Shown here: piece by piece, positions 41,628 to 50,811 of the stretch | Numbering within the stretch: the first letter of the stretch is position 1 | Layout: every line of letters starts with the position of its first letter | From: Phycisphaerales bacterium | GTDB taxonomy: Bacteria; Planctomycetota; Phycisphaerae; Phycisphaerales; SM1A02 | Length of the DNA: 64,000 nt | Assembly: GCA_029242715.1 (NCBI GenBank) | Contig: JAQWTL010000018.1 | Location: 62,001-126,000, forward strand | Direction of reading: 5' to 3' | The notes under the pieces: model-generated | Databases searched by the model: none | The model's input: only the letters and a program-made list of their open reading frames with translations | What the model was told of the DNA's origin: nothing | Program-made: the position numbers and the translations under genes

Positions 41628-43034
41628 ATGAAACAGGCTCCCCTTTTGCTGTCCTGCGCGATCGTCGCAACTACAACGGTTGGCTCTGCTGCCGATGTTC
41701 AGACCGAGGATTTTATCTTCGAGTCCTTCATGTTCGAGCAGCTGTATCCACTGGCATCGGATGGCGAGCGACTCTTGGTCGAAGACCCCTGGCCAGGTGT
41801 TGTTCATCTAGCCGTTTTCTCCCCAGAAGGACACTTGGGAGATGATTGGCTTCCAGATTCGATCATCAAGATTCCACCAGACGAACCGGGTTGTGATTCA
41901 TGGCTTGAGAAGGCGGAGCTCTCAGGCGATCACGCTGCATTGTTGCTCTGGGACGATGATCAGGAAAGCTATTCCACCAGGCTCTTCTTCTATGGACAAG
42001 AGCCCGCTGGCCATTGGGATGATGTCATGTCGGTGACCAATACCAACACGCTACCGTCCCAGTACGAAATGACGAATATGGAACTCGAAGGCCTCGAGTT
42101 GGTCGTCGCATTCGCCAATCAGGACACCAATGCAGCGGATTCGGGCGCGTTGGTGGTGTATCACGCCGATGGCAACAATTGGTCCAACGAATACACCCTT
42201 GAGATTCCGGCTCCAGAAGAGCCGAGTGTCGATATTGGTGGCGGCAATTGGATGCGATTTTCATCTGGCTTCTCGGTCAAGATCAGTGGTGACACCATGA
42301 TCGTCACCGAATCGGCTACTTACGTTCAGGACATGACCTACACCTGGCTGTACTACCCGATCGTGCATACCTATCACCACGATGCCAACGGCATGTGGCA
42401 GCTTCAACACTCCATGCGATTCCAACCGAGTTGTGCTGCTGAGATGATGATGGACAAAGGCGACGTCTGGGTAGACCTCGACTTCAAGGGCAACCGTATG
42501 GTCCTCCTGCGTCACCAGGAATGCACGAGCCAGGATTATCCATGGCAGACCAGTGAAGCAGTCCGGGAGTACTCCTGGAATGAGGGTGCCATGAACTGGT
42601 CCATGATCAACGATCCCTTCAATATGCCCGCTGCACACCAAGTGACCATGCTCGATGCAGAACGCGTCGTGCTGCAGCATGCTGATGAAGGCACCCACGA
42701 GTTTCGTCTCGAAAATGGAACGTGGTCCAAGACCCTCACGTACGAACCAAGCAATTCAGAACTGGCCTTGGATAGGTTGGTTGCAACTGATTCGATCCTG
42801 TTCGCCAGCACCTCTATCGAGAACAATGACCTCGACAGCGGCCCCGTCCTTGGTTTCGAACTTGATGGTGGTGAGAACGGCGCAGACATCGACGGAGATG
42901 GAATCGTCGGCGTCAACGACGTGCTTTCATTGATTGCCGCTTGGGGAAGTGATTCAGACGCCGCAGATATCAACGGTGACGGTATTGTTGATGTCAATGA
43001 TCTGTTGGTCCTCCTGCAAGCATTTGAAGGCTGA
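41628..43034 (+). CDS. Secreted repeat protein with C-terminal dockerin-like pair
   Basis: 468 residues from ATG 41628, preceded by CAGGAGATTAAGC. Signal peptide about 1-21. The body alternates short beta segments (LVEDPWPGVVHLAVFSPEG, TRLFFYGQEPAGHW, VHTYHHDANGMWQLQ), in the manner of FG-GAP-like or propeller repeats. No catalytic motif is recognised. The C-terminus carries two EF-hand loops (DIDGDGIVGVNDVLSLIAAW and DINGDGIVDVNDLLVLLQAF). It is probably cell-surface or secreted and calcium-binding. Confidence 0.83.
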   Translation: MKQAPLLLSCAIVATTTVGSAADVQTEDFIFESFMFEQLYPLASDGERLLVEDPWPGVVHLAVFSPEGHLGDDWLPDSIIKIPPDEPGCDSWLEKAELSGDHAALLLWDDDQESYSTRLFFYGQEPAGHWDDVMSVTNTNTLPSQYEMTNMELEGLELVVAFANQDTNAADSGALVVYHADGNNWSNEYTLEIPAPEEPSVDIGGGNWMRFSSGFSVKISGDTMIVTESATYVQDMTYTWLYYPIVHTYHHDANGMWQLQHSMRFQPSCAAEMMMDKGDVWVDLDFKGNRMVLLRHQECTSQDYPWQTSEAVREYSWNEGAMNWSMINDPFNMPAAHQVTMLDAERVVLQHADEGTHEFRLENGTWSKTLTYEPSNSELALDRLVATDSILFASTSIENNDLDSGPVLGFELDGGENGADIDGDGIVGVNDVLSLIAAWGSDSDAADINGDGIVDVNDLLVLLQAFEG

Positions 43035-43060
43035 TCAGTTGAGGTCCCGCTCATGAAGGA

Positions 43061-43093
43061 AACGGCCCGGCATCCGCAGGACGCCGGGCCGTT
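43061..43093 (+). terminator. Hairpin, probable terminator
   Basis: An 11-base perfect stem, AACGGCCCGGC (43061-43071) with GCCGGGCCGTT (43083-43093), loop of 11, just after the dockerin-tailed gene. No real T-run follows, so termination strength is uncertain. Confidence 0.5.
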
Positions 43094-43154
43094 GTCGTCA
43101 ACTGTGGGAGGCTTCACCCGCAGCTGGACTCGCACCCTGTCTCTCTCTCATTGC

Positions 43155-43295
43155 TCAGGGCTTCAGTGCACTGAAGAGATCACCGGGGAGGGTGTTCTTC
43201 AATGTCTCAATACCGCTGAATATCTCCCTGGGCAGATGGGGTCTAAGGTAAAGCTGTCCATGCCAGGGTCCAATGGCCACTCCTTGGCCATTCAT
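43155..43295 (-). CDS. Possible small minus-strand ORF in a gene-poor stretch
   Basis: Between 43035 and 43481 no plus-strand gene is convincing. On the minus strand, an open frame from 43361 to 43155 reads like protein. From ATG 43295 it encodes 46 residues, including VAIGPWHGQLYLRPHLP and EIFSGIETLKNTLPGDLF. Upstream of the ATG the frame stays open for 22 codons (VDWAHDVEAACSFEQ) without a standard start. It may be a gene remnant or a short gene with an unusual start. No Shine-Dalgarno is visible. Confidence 0.3.
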   Translation of the reverse strand: MNGQGVAIGPWHGQLYLRPHLPREIFSGIETLKNTLPGDLFSALKP

Positions 43296-43481
43296 CTCGG
43301 TGGGCTGCCTTTGCTCGAATGAACAGGCAGCTTCGACATCGTGCGCCCAGTCGACCGTAAATCAACCCGATTTCTCAGTTCTTAATACGATTTGATTGGG
43401 CCATAGAGCGGCCCAGAGACCCGCTGGCCTGACCAGGAGCCAGTCTTCCACATTGGCCAACTAGATGTAGAATCTCAACCA

Positions 43482-43958
43482 ATGGGAAAAGTCCTCGAAA
43501 TCTGGATCGCTCCTGCTGCAGGAGAGCCAATGGAATCAAAGGCCTCCGCCCAGGCAGTTGCTGGCTGTGGACTGGAAGGTGACCGTTATCGTGCCAGTGG
43601 CAGCTGGTCCCGAGATGGAGGGACGCCCGATCGGGAACTCACGCTCATCGAATCCGAGCAGCTCGAATGGTTCGAACGTGAAACCGGCAAGCCTTTTCCT
43701 TCTTCCATGAGCAGACGAAATATCCTCACGCAGGGCATCGCCCTGAATGATCTCATTGGCAGCCGAATTCATATCGGATCTGTGGTGCTGGAAGGCATTC
43801 GCCTATGTGAGATGTGTAAATCGCTCCAGGATGGAACCGGCCTGCCGTTATTGCCCGCGATGGTCCACCGAGGTGGTCTCAATTGCAGAATCATCACAGG
43901 CGGCGAAATCAGAGTTGGAGAGCTCGTTGAGCCGATGAGTGGTGATCCGAGCTGCTGA
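43482..43958 (+). CDS. MOSC domain protein
   Basis: 158 residues, a single MOSC (molybdenum cofactor sulphurase C-terminal-like) domain. KASAQAVAGCGLEGDRY and SRRNILTQGIALNDLIGSRI are the typical segments. LCEMCKSLQDGTGLP carries a conserved-position Cys, and VHRGGLNCRIITGG comes near the end. Stand-alone MOSC proteins act in metal-sulphur or molybdenum cofactor handling. No molybdenum genes are nearby. Confidence 0.88.
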   Translation: MGKVLEIWIAPAAGEPMESKASAQAVAGCGLEGDRYRASGSWSRDGGTPDRELTLIESEQLEWFERETGKPFPSSMSRRNILTQGIALNDLIGSRIHIGSVVLEGIRLCEMCKSLQDGTGLPLLPAMVHRGGLNCRIITGGEIRVGELVEPMSGDPSC

Positions 43959-44008
43959 ACGGACTTGCCAGGTGGTAATGAAGAAGCGGCCAGACCTGAG
44001 GATCGGCC

Positions 44009-44821
44009 GTGGCAGACAAAGACACCAAACAACCGCAAGAAATCAATCACCATCCAGTTGGGGCCTACGACCTGTATATCGCGGTCGTGGCTATTGTCTC
44101 GTTGATTCTGATGGTCTGGCAGTTGTTCCTTCCTCCAGATCTGGAACTTCGCAAGCTCCTGAACATGTTCGACATCATCTTCTGTTTGCTGTTCTTCATT
44201 GACTACATCCGCCACATTGTCCTGTCGAAGAAAAAGTGGAAATACATCTTCACTTGGGGCCTCTTTGATCTGGCATCTTCCATCCCAATCATTGGACCAT
44301 TCCGACTCTTACGATTTGCCGCCATTCTCCGGGCATTCCGAGTCCTGCGTTCCTTCCGAATCCTCACACAGATATTTATCCAGGACAAACTGGCTTCCAC
44401 GGTCAGTGTTCTGATGCTCATCAGTACCTTGACCATCGTGGGATGCTGCATCGGAGTTCTTCATTACGAATTGCAGGATCCGCATGCAAGCATCAAGTCA
44501 GCTGAGGATGTTGCATGGTGGGCAATCGTGACAACTTCTACCGTTGGTTACGGCAATCTTGAACCCGTCACAGCCGGAGGACGCTTGCTCGCCGTACTGA
44601 TCATGTGCGTCGGGATCGGCCTCTTTGCAACGTTTGCAGGCGCCTTGGCAGGCGTATTCATACGTTCGCCGAAATCAAGTGAGATGCCCCACACACCCAT
44701 TCAGCGGTTCGATGCCCTCAAGGAACAAAATCGGATGATTTTGCAGCAGCTCTCGGAACTCCAGAGTAGGCTGGATCGCACGCAGAATGCAGATCAGGAT
44801 TCTGGTAGAGAATCCCCTTAA
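44009..44821 (+). CDS. Voltage-gated-type potassium channel
   Basis: 270 residues starting at GTG 44009 (GAGGAT upstream). Six hydrophobic segments are visible. The fourth has spaced Arg residues (FRLLRFAAILRAFRVLRSFR), as in a voltage sensor. The pore has the filter TTSTVGYGNLEPVT, i.e. TVGYG, followed by S6. A C-terminal coiled coil (LKEQNRMILQQLSELQSRL) suggests tetramer formation. It should conduct potassium in the inner membrane. Confidence 0.92.
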   Translation: MADKDTKQPQEINHHPVGAYDLYIAVVAIVSLILMVWQLFLPPDLELRKLLNMFDIIFCLLFFIDYIRHIVLSKKKWKYIFTWGLFDLASSIPIIGPFRLLRFAAILRAFRVLRSFRILTQIFIQDKLASTVSVLMLISTLTIVGCCIGVLHYELQDPHASIKSAEDVAWWAIVTTSTVGYGNLEPVTAGGRLLAVLIMCVGIGLFATFAGALAGVFIRSPKSSEMPHTPIQRFDALKEQNRMILQQLSELQSRLDRTQNADQDSGRESP

Positions 44822-44937
44822 ATGCACTGTTAGACGGGCTGAAAATGCTGCTTGGATGAGTTCGGTAGTTCCTGATTGAACTGGGCATCTGTGCCTATAC
44901 GATGTCCGTTTCCAACCATGACAAAGGAGGAAGAGTC

Positions 44938-45999
44938 ATGCGTTCCTGTCTATCCACCGTCACTGCGTGTGCCATTCTTGGTGTTGCCGTCAACGTTGCC
45001 ATGGCTGATACATGGAATGTTCCTGGTGACTTCTCGAGTATCCAGGACGCAATCGACAACGCCTCCGCTGATGACATCATCATGGTCGGGCCGGGAACCT
45101 ATGACGGACCCATTGATTTTCTGACCCGGGACATCGTCGTGATGTCAACGGATGGCCCTGATAAGACGATCATTGATGGATCCAATACCAACGCATCACT
45201 GGTATCCATGATTCACTGCAATGCCCCTGCTCGACTGGAAGGTTTCACCATTCAAAATGCAGATGGTGGATCGGATGTCAGTCAGGATGGAAACATCATC
45301 GTGGGTGGAGGCGTTCGTGTCCTCGTCGGCAGCCCAGTCATCGAAAACTGCATATTCAAGAACTGTCGCTCTGGCTACGGTGGGGGCATGCATGTTGGAG
45401 GTTCAGACATCACGATTACCAACTGTGATTTCTCTGAATGTTCGGCTTCAGCGAACGGTGGCGCATTGCTCGTCATCAACGGCGTGGCCACGATTGAAGA
45501 TTGCTGGTTTGAAGATAATCAGGCAACGCTCATGGGCGGCGCGATCCATATCGTGAATGGCGATGGGCACTCGATGTGGAATTCGACGGTAATCAACAAC
45601 TATGCAATCGATGGTGGTGGTATCTCCTGGCAAAATGTCCAGACGGAATTTCCCTTCGCCATATCAGCTTCCGTCATCACGGATAATGATGCCCTCAATG
45701 CCGGTGGTGGCATTCGAAGTGTTGCGGGATCACAGCCTGTTGTCTTCACGGACTCAACGCTATGCGACAACGAGCCTGATGAAATCATCGGTCCGTTCAT
45801 TGATGACGGCGGCAACACACTGTGTGTGTGCCCGGCAGATATCAACGGCAATGGCATTGTCGAGGTTGATGACATCCTGGTGATCGTTGCCCAATGGGGC
45901 ACAAGTGGCCCACAAGGCGACATCAATCAGGATGGCATCGTCAACATCACTGACTTGCTGGAAGCCCTTGATGCCTTTGGCCCTTGTGCCAATTTCTGA
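44938..45999 (+). CDS. Secreted right-handed beta-helix protein with dockerin-like tail
   Basis: 353 residues from ATG 44938, preceded by the strong AAAGGAGGAAGAG. Signal peptide about 1-24. NVPGDFSSIQDAIDNASADD starts a pectate-lyase-like beta-helix with repeated coils (ITNCDFSECSASANGGALLV, IEDCWFEDNQATLMGGAIHI). The Cys/Asn ladders are typical of polymorphic outer-membrane or Omp repeats in planctomycetes. The end has two EF-hand loops (DINGNGIVEVDDILVIVAQW and DINQDGIVNITDLLEALDAF). A cell-surface polysaccharide-binding or lyase role is possible; no active site is identified. Confidence 0.88.
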   Translation: MRSCLSTVTACAILGVAVNVAMADTWNVPGDFSSIQDAIDNASADDIIMVGPGTYDGPIDFLTRDIVVMSTDGPDKTIIDGSNTNASLVSMIHCNAPARLEGFTIQNADGGSDVSQDGNIIVGGGVRVLVGSPVIENCIFKNCRSGYGGGMHVGGSDITITNCDFSECSASANGGALLVINGVATIEDCWFEDNQATLMGGAIHIVNGDGHSMWNSTVINNYAIDGGGISWQNVQTEFPFAISASVITDNDALNAGGGIRSVAGSQPVVFTDSTLCDNEPDEIIGPFIDDGGNTLCVCPADINGNGIVEVDDILVIVAQWGTSGPQGDINQDGIVNITDLLEALDAFGPCANF

Positions 46000-46006
46000 T
46001 ACAGGG

Positions 46007-47020
46007 TCAATCCTGGGCTGACATCATCTCGAGCATGTCGATGCAACGTGTCGCATAGCCCGACTCGTTGTCATACCAGCTGATCACCTTGAAGAACCTG
46101 TCATTGAGCTCAAGGCCTGCTGTGGCGTCATAGATGCTGCTGTGTGTGTCGCCCAGGAAGTCACTGCTGACCACGGGATCTTCGGTGTAATCGAGTACAC
46201 CCTGCATCGGTCCGTTGGCGGCTGCCTGCATGGCCTTGTTGATTTCTGCCATGCTCGTAGGTTTCTCTGAACGGAACGTCAGGTCAACAGCGGATACATC
46301 GGCAGTGGGAACCCTGAAAGACATGCCTGTCAGTTTGCCTTGAACCTCTGGCAGGCACAGTCCAACTGCCTTGGCAGCACCAGTGCTGGCGGGAATGATG
46401 TTCATGTAGGCATTACGTCCACCTCGCATGTCCTTCTTCGATGGGCCATCCTGCGTTGGCTGAGTAGCTGTTGCAGCGTGAGTAGTTGTCATGAGCCCCT
46501 CAGCAAGACCACATGAATCCATGATCACCTTGGTAATCGGAGCCAGGCAGTTCGTCGTGCAGGAAGCATTGGAGATGATGGTGTGGTTCGCCGGGTCATA
46601 CTGGTCACTGTTGACCTTGTAGACAAAGGTTGGAACTTCATCAGGAGTCTTGGTGGGGGCGGAAATGAGTACCCGCTTGGCACCGGCCTGGAGATGCTTT
46701 GCCGCATCAGACCCCTTGGTGAACAAGCCTGTTGACTCGATCACATAATCAACACCGAATTCGCCCCAGCCCAGATTCGCAGGATCGCGCTCACTGAGAC
46801 ATCTGGTTGAGTGCTTGCCGCACACCAGAGTGCTCTCTTCAGCCCGAACAGGCAGGTGAAAGCGGCCATGCATCGTGTCATAGGTGACCAGATAGGCAAG
46901 ATTTTCCGCTGGAACCAGGTCATTGATGGCAACCACCTCAAATCCGCCTCGACGGATTGCTTCCCGGTAAGCCAGGCGGCCAATTCGGCCAAATCCATTG
47001 ATACCGATTCGAATCGTCAT
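46007..47020 (-). CDS. gap: Glyceraldehyde-3-phosphate dehydrogenase, NAD type
   Basis: Glycolytic oxidation of GAP to 1,3-bisphosphoglycerate. 337 residues. Rossmann motif [13 protein letters not shown]; Asp34 (AIND) points to NAD rather than NADP. Catalytic Cys154 in [12 protein letters not shown] with His181. Phosphate-binding [18 protein letters not shown] and the C-terminal [11 protein letters not shown] are standard. CAGGAGATGTTCC provides the Shine-Dalgarno. pgk is not adjacent. Confidence 0.96.
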   Translation of the reverse strand: MTIRIGINGFGRIGRLAYREAIRRGGFEVVAINDLVPAENLAYLVTYDTMHGRFHLPVRAEESTLVCGKHSTRCLSERDPANLGWGEFGVDYVIESTGLFTKGSDAAKHLQAGAKRVLISAPTKTPDEVPTFVYKVNSDQYDPANHTIISNASCTTNCLAPITKVIMDSCGLAEGLMTTTHAATATQPTQDGPSKKDMRGGRNAYMNIIPASTGAAKAVGLCLPEVQGKLTGMSFRVPTADVSAVDLTFRSEKPTSMAEINKAMQAAANGPMQGVLDYTEDPVVSSDFLGDTHSSIYDATAGLELNDRFFKVISWYDNESGYATRCIDMLEMMSAQD

Positions 47021-47085
47021 GGAACATCTCCTGTCAGCGGATCATTTGGGTGTTGGAGAACCGGACTTTCCCCGGGAATCGCGGC

Positions 47086-47126
47086 AGGGTACGGTTCCTA
47101 GGCCGAGGGTTCAACTGATTTGAACC
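47086..47126 (-). promoter_or_regulatory. Candidate gap promoter with overlapping inverted repeat
   Basis: On the minus strand TTGAAC (47109-47114) and TACCCT (47086-47091) are separated by 17 bases. An inverted repeat GGTTCAA-CTGAT-TTGAACC (47108-47126) covers the -35 element and could be an operator. The region lies between gap and the divergent subtilase gene, so a bound regulator might affect both. Confidence 0.4.
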
Positions 47127-47166
47127 AGAAACCCTCGCGGAGCGCTGTTCCAATAGGAAGGAGGGC

Positions 47167-48297
47167 ATGTTGAGCTTCATTTACCAGGCTCGAATCATAA
47201 TCATCCACATGGCCCTTGCCTGCAGTTTGGCCCTGATCTGGGGTTGTGATCAGTCCCAAATTGAACCTGTGCATGCTCCGAAAGATGCCCGAGTCCGAAG
47301 CGAGATCGAATCGGAGTTTCAGGCTGAGTTGAGGTCTCATCCGCCAACGACGACTGTCGACATGGGGGTCGATGGACCCATACGGCTTTCTCCGTCACCT
47401 ATTCAGTGGGGGCTTGCCAACCGGTTCGAGTCCGGCATTGATATTGGCTGGCATGCACGAACTGAGGCCGACAATCTGCCACCTATCAGGATTGCCATCA
47501 TTGATGAAAGCTTTGATGTTCAGGCAGCAGGACTGACTCATGCATTCAACGCAGATGATGGAATCAACCTGTTGCATCCAGACCAACCACTCTGGACTGC
47601 CCATCGTGATGGCTTCCATCACGGGAACATGGTGGCTTCGATCATTGCCAATCGACCAACAGGCGAGCTCGCTCCACTTGGTGTGCTCGGCAACCAACCT
47701 GTTGAATTGATTCCGATCGTAGCGGCCGGAGGAGGCGGGCCTGCCTGGAGAACGCCTCGTGCAACACCCGAGATGATTCTTCAGGGCCTTCGACATGCCC
47801 TCGACGCCAAAGCAAGCATCATCAATATCAGTGCTGGTGTCGAGATCAGCCCTGGCAAATTGAAATCTCTCTGCTCGCACGCCATATGGGATCAATTGGA
47901 AGAAGCAAATGTTCTGGTGGTCTGTGCCGCTGGTAACACGGGCCATGACATTGATCAGCAACCCGTATTCCCAGCGAGTGTTGATCGTTCCAATGTCGTG
48001 GCAGTCATGGGCGTTGGTCCCACCGGTGATCTTGCCATCCGGCATGATTCAAATACAGGTGATTACGAACTGGCCACCAACTGGGGAGTGAAAACCGTTG
48101 ATTTTGCAGCACCTGGTGAAGTCATTGAAGTCATGGCGCGTGCAGATCGGCCCGAACTTGTTGATGGGACATCGGCGGCAGCCGCGTTTGTGACCGCAAT
48201 CCTGGCAATTGATCGCGATCCCGGCCTATTGGCGATTGAAAACCTCGCGTCTCGCTGCCGTAAAGGGGGCCTGATACAGCTTCCATCGGCCCCGTAA
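47167..48297 (+). CDS. Subtilisin-like (S8) serine protease, lipoprotein
   Basis: 376 residues. The N-terminal signal ends LIWGC (Cys27), implying a lipid anchor. The S8 domain follows: Asp113 in IAIIDESFD, His152 in FHHGNMVASIIA, oxyanion Asn257 in CAAGNTGH and Ser336 in VDGTSAAAAFVTAIL (usual GTSMAAP altered). All four catalytic positions are present. A propeptide is short or missing. AAGGAGG is very close to ATG 47167; ATG 47209 in frame is an alternative start. It is probably a periplasmic protease. Confidence 0.87.
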   Translation: MLSFIYQARIIIIHMALACSLALIWGCDQSQIEPVHAPKDARVRSEIESEFQAELRSHPPTTTVDMGVDGPIRLSPSPIQWGLANRFESGIDIGWHARTEADNLPPIRIAIIDESFDVQAAGLTHAFNADDGINLLHPDQPLWTAHRDGFHHGNMVASIIANRPTGELAPLGVLGNQPVELIPIVAAGGGGPAWRTPRATPEMILQGLRHALDAKASIINISAGVEISPGKLKSLCSHAIWDQLEEANVLVVCAAGNTGHDIDQQPVFPASVDRSNVVAVMGVGPTGDLAIRHDSNTGDYELATNWGVKTVDFAAPGEVIEVMARADRPELVDGTSAAAAFVTAILAIDRDPGLLAIENLASRCRKGGLIQLPSAP

Positions 48298-48425
48298 TGC
48301 CCCAACACGCATAGCTTCAAAAAATCTCACGAGGAAAGTCCACGAATCCTGCAAGCAGCGTTCGGATGCTCGTCATTGATACTGACGGGATGTGTCGTCC
48401 CAGCTACCTGGATGAGGAGACTCTC

Positions 48426-48779
48426 ATGCCACGCTTGCACTGCGCCTTGATTCCACTGGCAACAGCCCTGTTGATGGCTGGTTGTCAATCCAATGAGGCT
48501 TTCAATGCCTCGATTTCCCGAGCGACCATCGATATTTCGAAGGGTCGACTCGAACAGGCCAGGACCACTCTCTTTGAAGCCGATTCACTGGCATCTGGTC
48601 CTGATGAACAACAGAAGGTCGAGGACCTGACCGCCGTCGTCAACGGCGCTGAAGCCATGATCAATGGCGATTCTGTTGCTGCATCTGTGGCCTGGTCCAA
48701 CGTCGAGGATGACAATCTTCGATGGCAACTCCAGCGAGAAGCCAAGGCGATGGGCCTTCAACTTGAGTCAAATAACTAG
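48426..48779 (+). CDS. Small lipoprotein, first gene of envelope cluster (paralogue of 59549)
   Basis: 117 residues from ATG 48426 (GAGGAGACTCTC upstream). Lipobox LLMAGC with Cys20. The mature part is helical. Its segment QQKVEDLTAVVNGAEAM, with a C-terminal WSNVEDDNLRWQLQREAKAM, aligns by eye with the lipoprotein at 59549 (RQKVMDLEHMLDGAKALH and WLAIRNTALRQQVVGLADA). The two are paralogues at opposite ends of the cluster. The next gene begins 11 bases after its stop. Confidence 0.8.
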   Translation: MPRLHCALIPLATALLMAGCQSNEAFNASISRATIDISKGRLEQARTTLFEADSLASGPDEQQKVEDLTAVVNGAEAMINGDSVAASVAWSNVEDDNLRWQLQREAKAMGLQLESNN

Positions 48780-48790
48780 GAGGACACCCG

Positions 48791-49876
48791 ATGACGACTC
48801 ATGTCTTCAACAGCGTACGCACCCTGCGGTGTGTCCCCGTGCTGATCCCGCTGGCATTCTCAGCCGTGGCCCTCGCACAGGACGCAACCAACAATTCAAT
48901 TGACATTCCTGCAGCACCAGCGGTCGTGGTAACGAACCCGACACCGCCGGTGACTCGGCCAGCGGTTTCTACCCCGGCTTCTCCATTTGATGGCTATGAC
49001 TTTGAGCATGTCGTTGACACGCTTCAGTCATCAGTCAATCCGCTGGCAACCGAGATGAATGCAAGCTTTGTCGTCTTCGTAGAAGAGGTCGACCGTGCTG
49101 TCATCCTCATGGAAGAAGGCCGAACTCGTGAAGCCGTTGAGGCCAGTGTGGTCGCCATTGACGGCGTCCTGGCTGTCCGCGACTCCGTACTTGAGCCCAT
49201 GTGGGAAGCCCAGGGCGAATTGACTGCACAGATTGCAGAAGTACGATCAAGACTGGCCCGAGCGGTTGCTCGCACCGATGCACAACCCGCAACATCAAAA
49301 GCTGGTTTCTCGCCTACGACGGAACGGCTGTTGGATGGTGTCGCTTCGCGTATCGCGGAAACAGACGATCCCATTCGAAAGAAACGGCTCGTAGCCCACT
49401 ACCGGACTATCCGGAGCCTGGCCAGAGTCAAGCATGCTGCTGAGCGCATGTCGCCCGATCAGCGTCGACTGTGGACCAACATTCTCACCGTGCTGGAACA
49501 AGCTGCATTGGCTCACCAGCAGGTACTCATGGGTTCTGAAATCCTGTTTGCACAGTTCGAGTCGACTGCAGGCCAACTGCGCGAATACCTCGGCCTCATG
49601 CAGACCATTGACGGGGTGAATGATCTTCTTGGTGCCGTCAATGGAATCGGCGACGACGCTTCCGGCATGGCCAGCTTTGTAAACGGCATGCGCAATCTCC
49701 AGGAACAACTCTCCGGCTTCAACGGCATCGTCGAAGAAGCACTCAATGAGAGCATGTTTGAACTGGAAGCCAATGTTGATGCCATCCAGCCGGTTGATGG
49801 TGACGACATGCAGGGCGTTGTGTCCACGAGTATCGATGACGAACTCGCGGCCCGAATGCAACGTGTCGAAAACTGA
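48791..49876 (+). CDS. Secreted helical protein of unknown function
   Basis: 361 residues; AGGAGGACACCCG precedes the ATG. Signal peptide about 1-33 (ending AVALAQ-D). A Pro/Thr-rich linker is followed by a long, mostly helical Ala/Glu/Arg-rich body (for example VVFVEEVDRAVILMEEGRTR and KKRLVAHYRTIRSLARVKHA), suggesting coiled-coil or helical bundle structure in the periplasm. No known family is recognised. It lies between the two small paralogue-type genes. Confidence 0.75.
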   Translation: MTTHVFNSVRTLRCVPVLIPLAFSAVALAQDATNNSIDIPAAPAVVVTNPTPPVTRPAVSTPASPFDGYDFEHVVDTLQSSVNPLATEMNASFVVFVEEVDRAVILMEEGRTREAVEASVVAIDGVLAVRDSVLEPMWEAQGELTAQIAEVRSRLARAVARTDAQPATSKAGFSPTTERLLDGVASRIAETDDPIRKKRLVAHYRTIRSLARVKHAAERMSPDQRRLWTNILTVLEQAALAHQQVLMGSEILFAQFESTAGQLREYLGLMQTIDGVNDLLGAVNGIGDDASGMASFVNGMRNLQEQLSGFNGIVEEALNESMFELEANVDAIQPVDGDDMQGVVSTSIDDELAARMQRVEN

Positions 49877-49916
49877 CCTGCCTCGCATGTCAACACAGAA
49901 CAACAGGAGTACAACC

Positions 49917-50390
49917 ATGAAACGCCTGCCTATTCAACTTATCTCGAGTCTCCTCCTCGCCGCCGCAGTGCTGCTTCCGGCAGCACCCGCGGCGGCGGGG
50001 GATAACGGTCCGACCCCCGCGGTAAAAGCAGAGTTCAAGAAACTCTGTTCACAACGAACTCAACTGGTCAGACAACTGGTCAAGCTTGACAACAAAGCAG
50101 CTGATGCCGTTGCTGCGGGCGAAGACCCTGTTGAGATCAACGCCAAACAGACTGCTAACCAGGATGAACTGGACCTGATCCAGCTTCGGCTGGAATCCAT
50201 GGCCATCCGACACGGCCTTGCGTTGCCGGATGTTCCCTCTCCCGGTGACGTGAGCGCCGCAGAAAATCAAACGGAAGCCAGGGCTCGGGCCATGTTCCGT
50301 GCTGGGGAAGAACGAACCAACCGGATTGTGGCTCGTCGAACCATGCGACTGCTTTCACGTCTGGACTTCGGTTCAATCACGAAGGAATAG
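49917..50390 (+). CDS. Small exported helical protein (paralogue of 59953)
   Basis: 157 residues; CAGGAGTACAACC precedes ATG 49917. Signal peptide ending PAAPAAAG. The body is a helical hairpin with KAADAVAAGEDPVEINAKQT and ELDLIQLRLESMAIRHGL. The protein at 59953 has DAADALLRGEDPIELYADQT and QVDMMQMRIESLAMRLDF at the same positions, so the two are clearly paralogous. Function unknown. It is ten bases upstream of the ExbB-like gene. Confidence 0.8.
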   Translation: MKRLPIQLISSLLLAAAVLLPAAPAAAGDNGPTPAVKAEFKKLCSQRTQLVRQLVKLDNKAADAVAAGEDPVEINAKQTANQDELDLIQLRLESMAIRHGLALPDVPSPGDVSAAENQTEARARAMFRAGEERTNRIVARRTMRLLSRLDFGSITKE

Positions 50391-50400
50391 GAGACACACC

Positions 50401-50811
50401 ATGCTTCGGCCCTGGTTCGATGCCGGCGGCCCGCTTATGTGGCCGCTTCTGATCTGCTCGATTCTTCTGGCTGCGATTCTTGTTGAACGGACCTGGTCGG
50501 TCGTCATCCGTCACCTGCTCATGGGATGGCGCCTTCCAGGAGATCGGCTGAATGTCCATCGCCGCGTGCTTCCCTTCTTCGCAGAAGTGCCGCCGGCACT
50601 TGGGTTGCTTGGGACGGTTCTGGGTGTTGTTCAGAGTTTCCGGCTTCTGGATGGACAGATTGACGCTGATGCAATCGGAGGTGGGCTGGCTGTCGCCTGC
50701 ACAACCACCATCTTCGGTGTCAGCATTGCTGTGATCGCTGCTGTAGCTGGCCATGTCCTTGACTGGCTTACCCCTCAGAAAGCTTCGCCAACTCCGGGAA
50801 TGACAACATGA
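50401..50811 (+). CDS. Minimal MotA/TolQ/ExbB-family proton channel protein
   Basis: 136 residues from ATG 50401 (GGAGACACACC upstream). Three membrane helices: about 11-31 (MWPLLICSILLAAILVERTW), 58-80 and 93-117. The family core VPPALGLLGTVLGVVQSFRL and GGLAVACTTTIFGVSIAVIA is present, including the GLLGTVxG signature. ExbB and TolQ are usually 200-240 residues; here the large cytoplasmic loop is almost absent. It would form the pentameric stator-like channel with the ExbD-like protein whose gene overlaps by four bases. Confidence 0.87.
   Translation: MLRPWFDAGGPLMWPLLICSILLAAILVERTWSVVIRHLLMGWRLPGDRLNVHRRVLPFFAEVPPALGLLGTVLGVVQSFRLLDGQIDADAIGGGLAVACTTTIFGVSIAVIAAVAGHVLDWLTPQKASPTPGMTT

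Noticed and set aside
43053-43322. 89-residue plus-strand frame after the dockerin-tailed gene
   Set aside because: It begins inside the terminator hairpin, has no ribosome-binding site and an unlikely composition.
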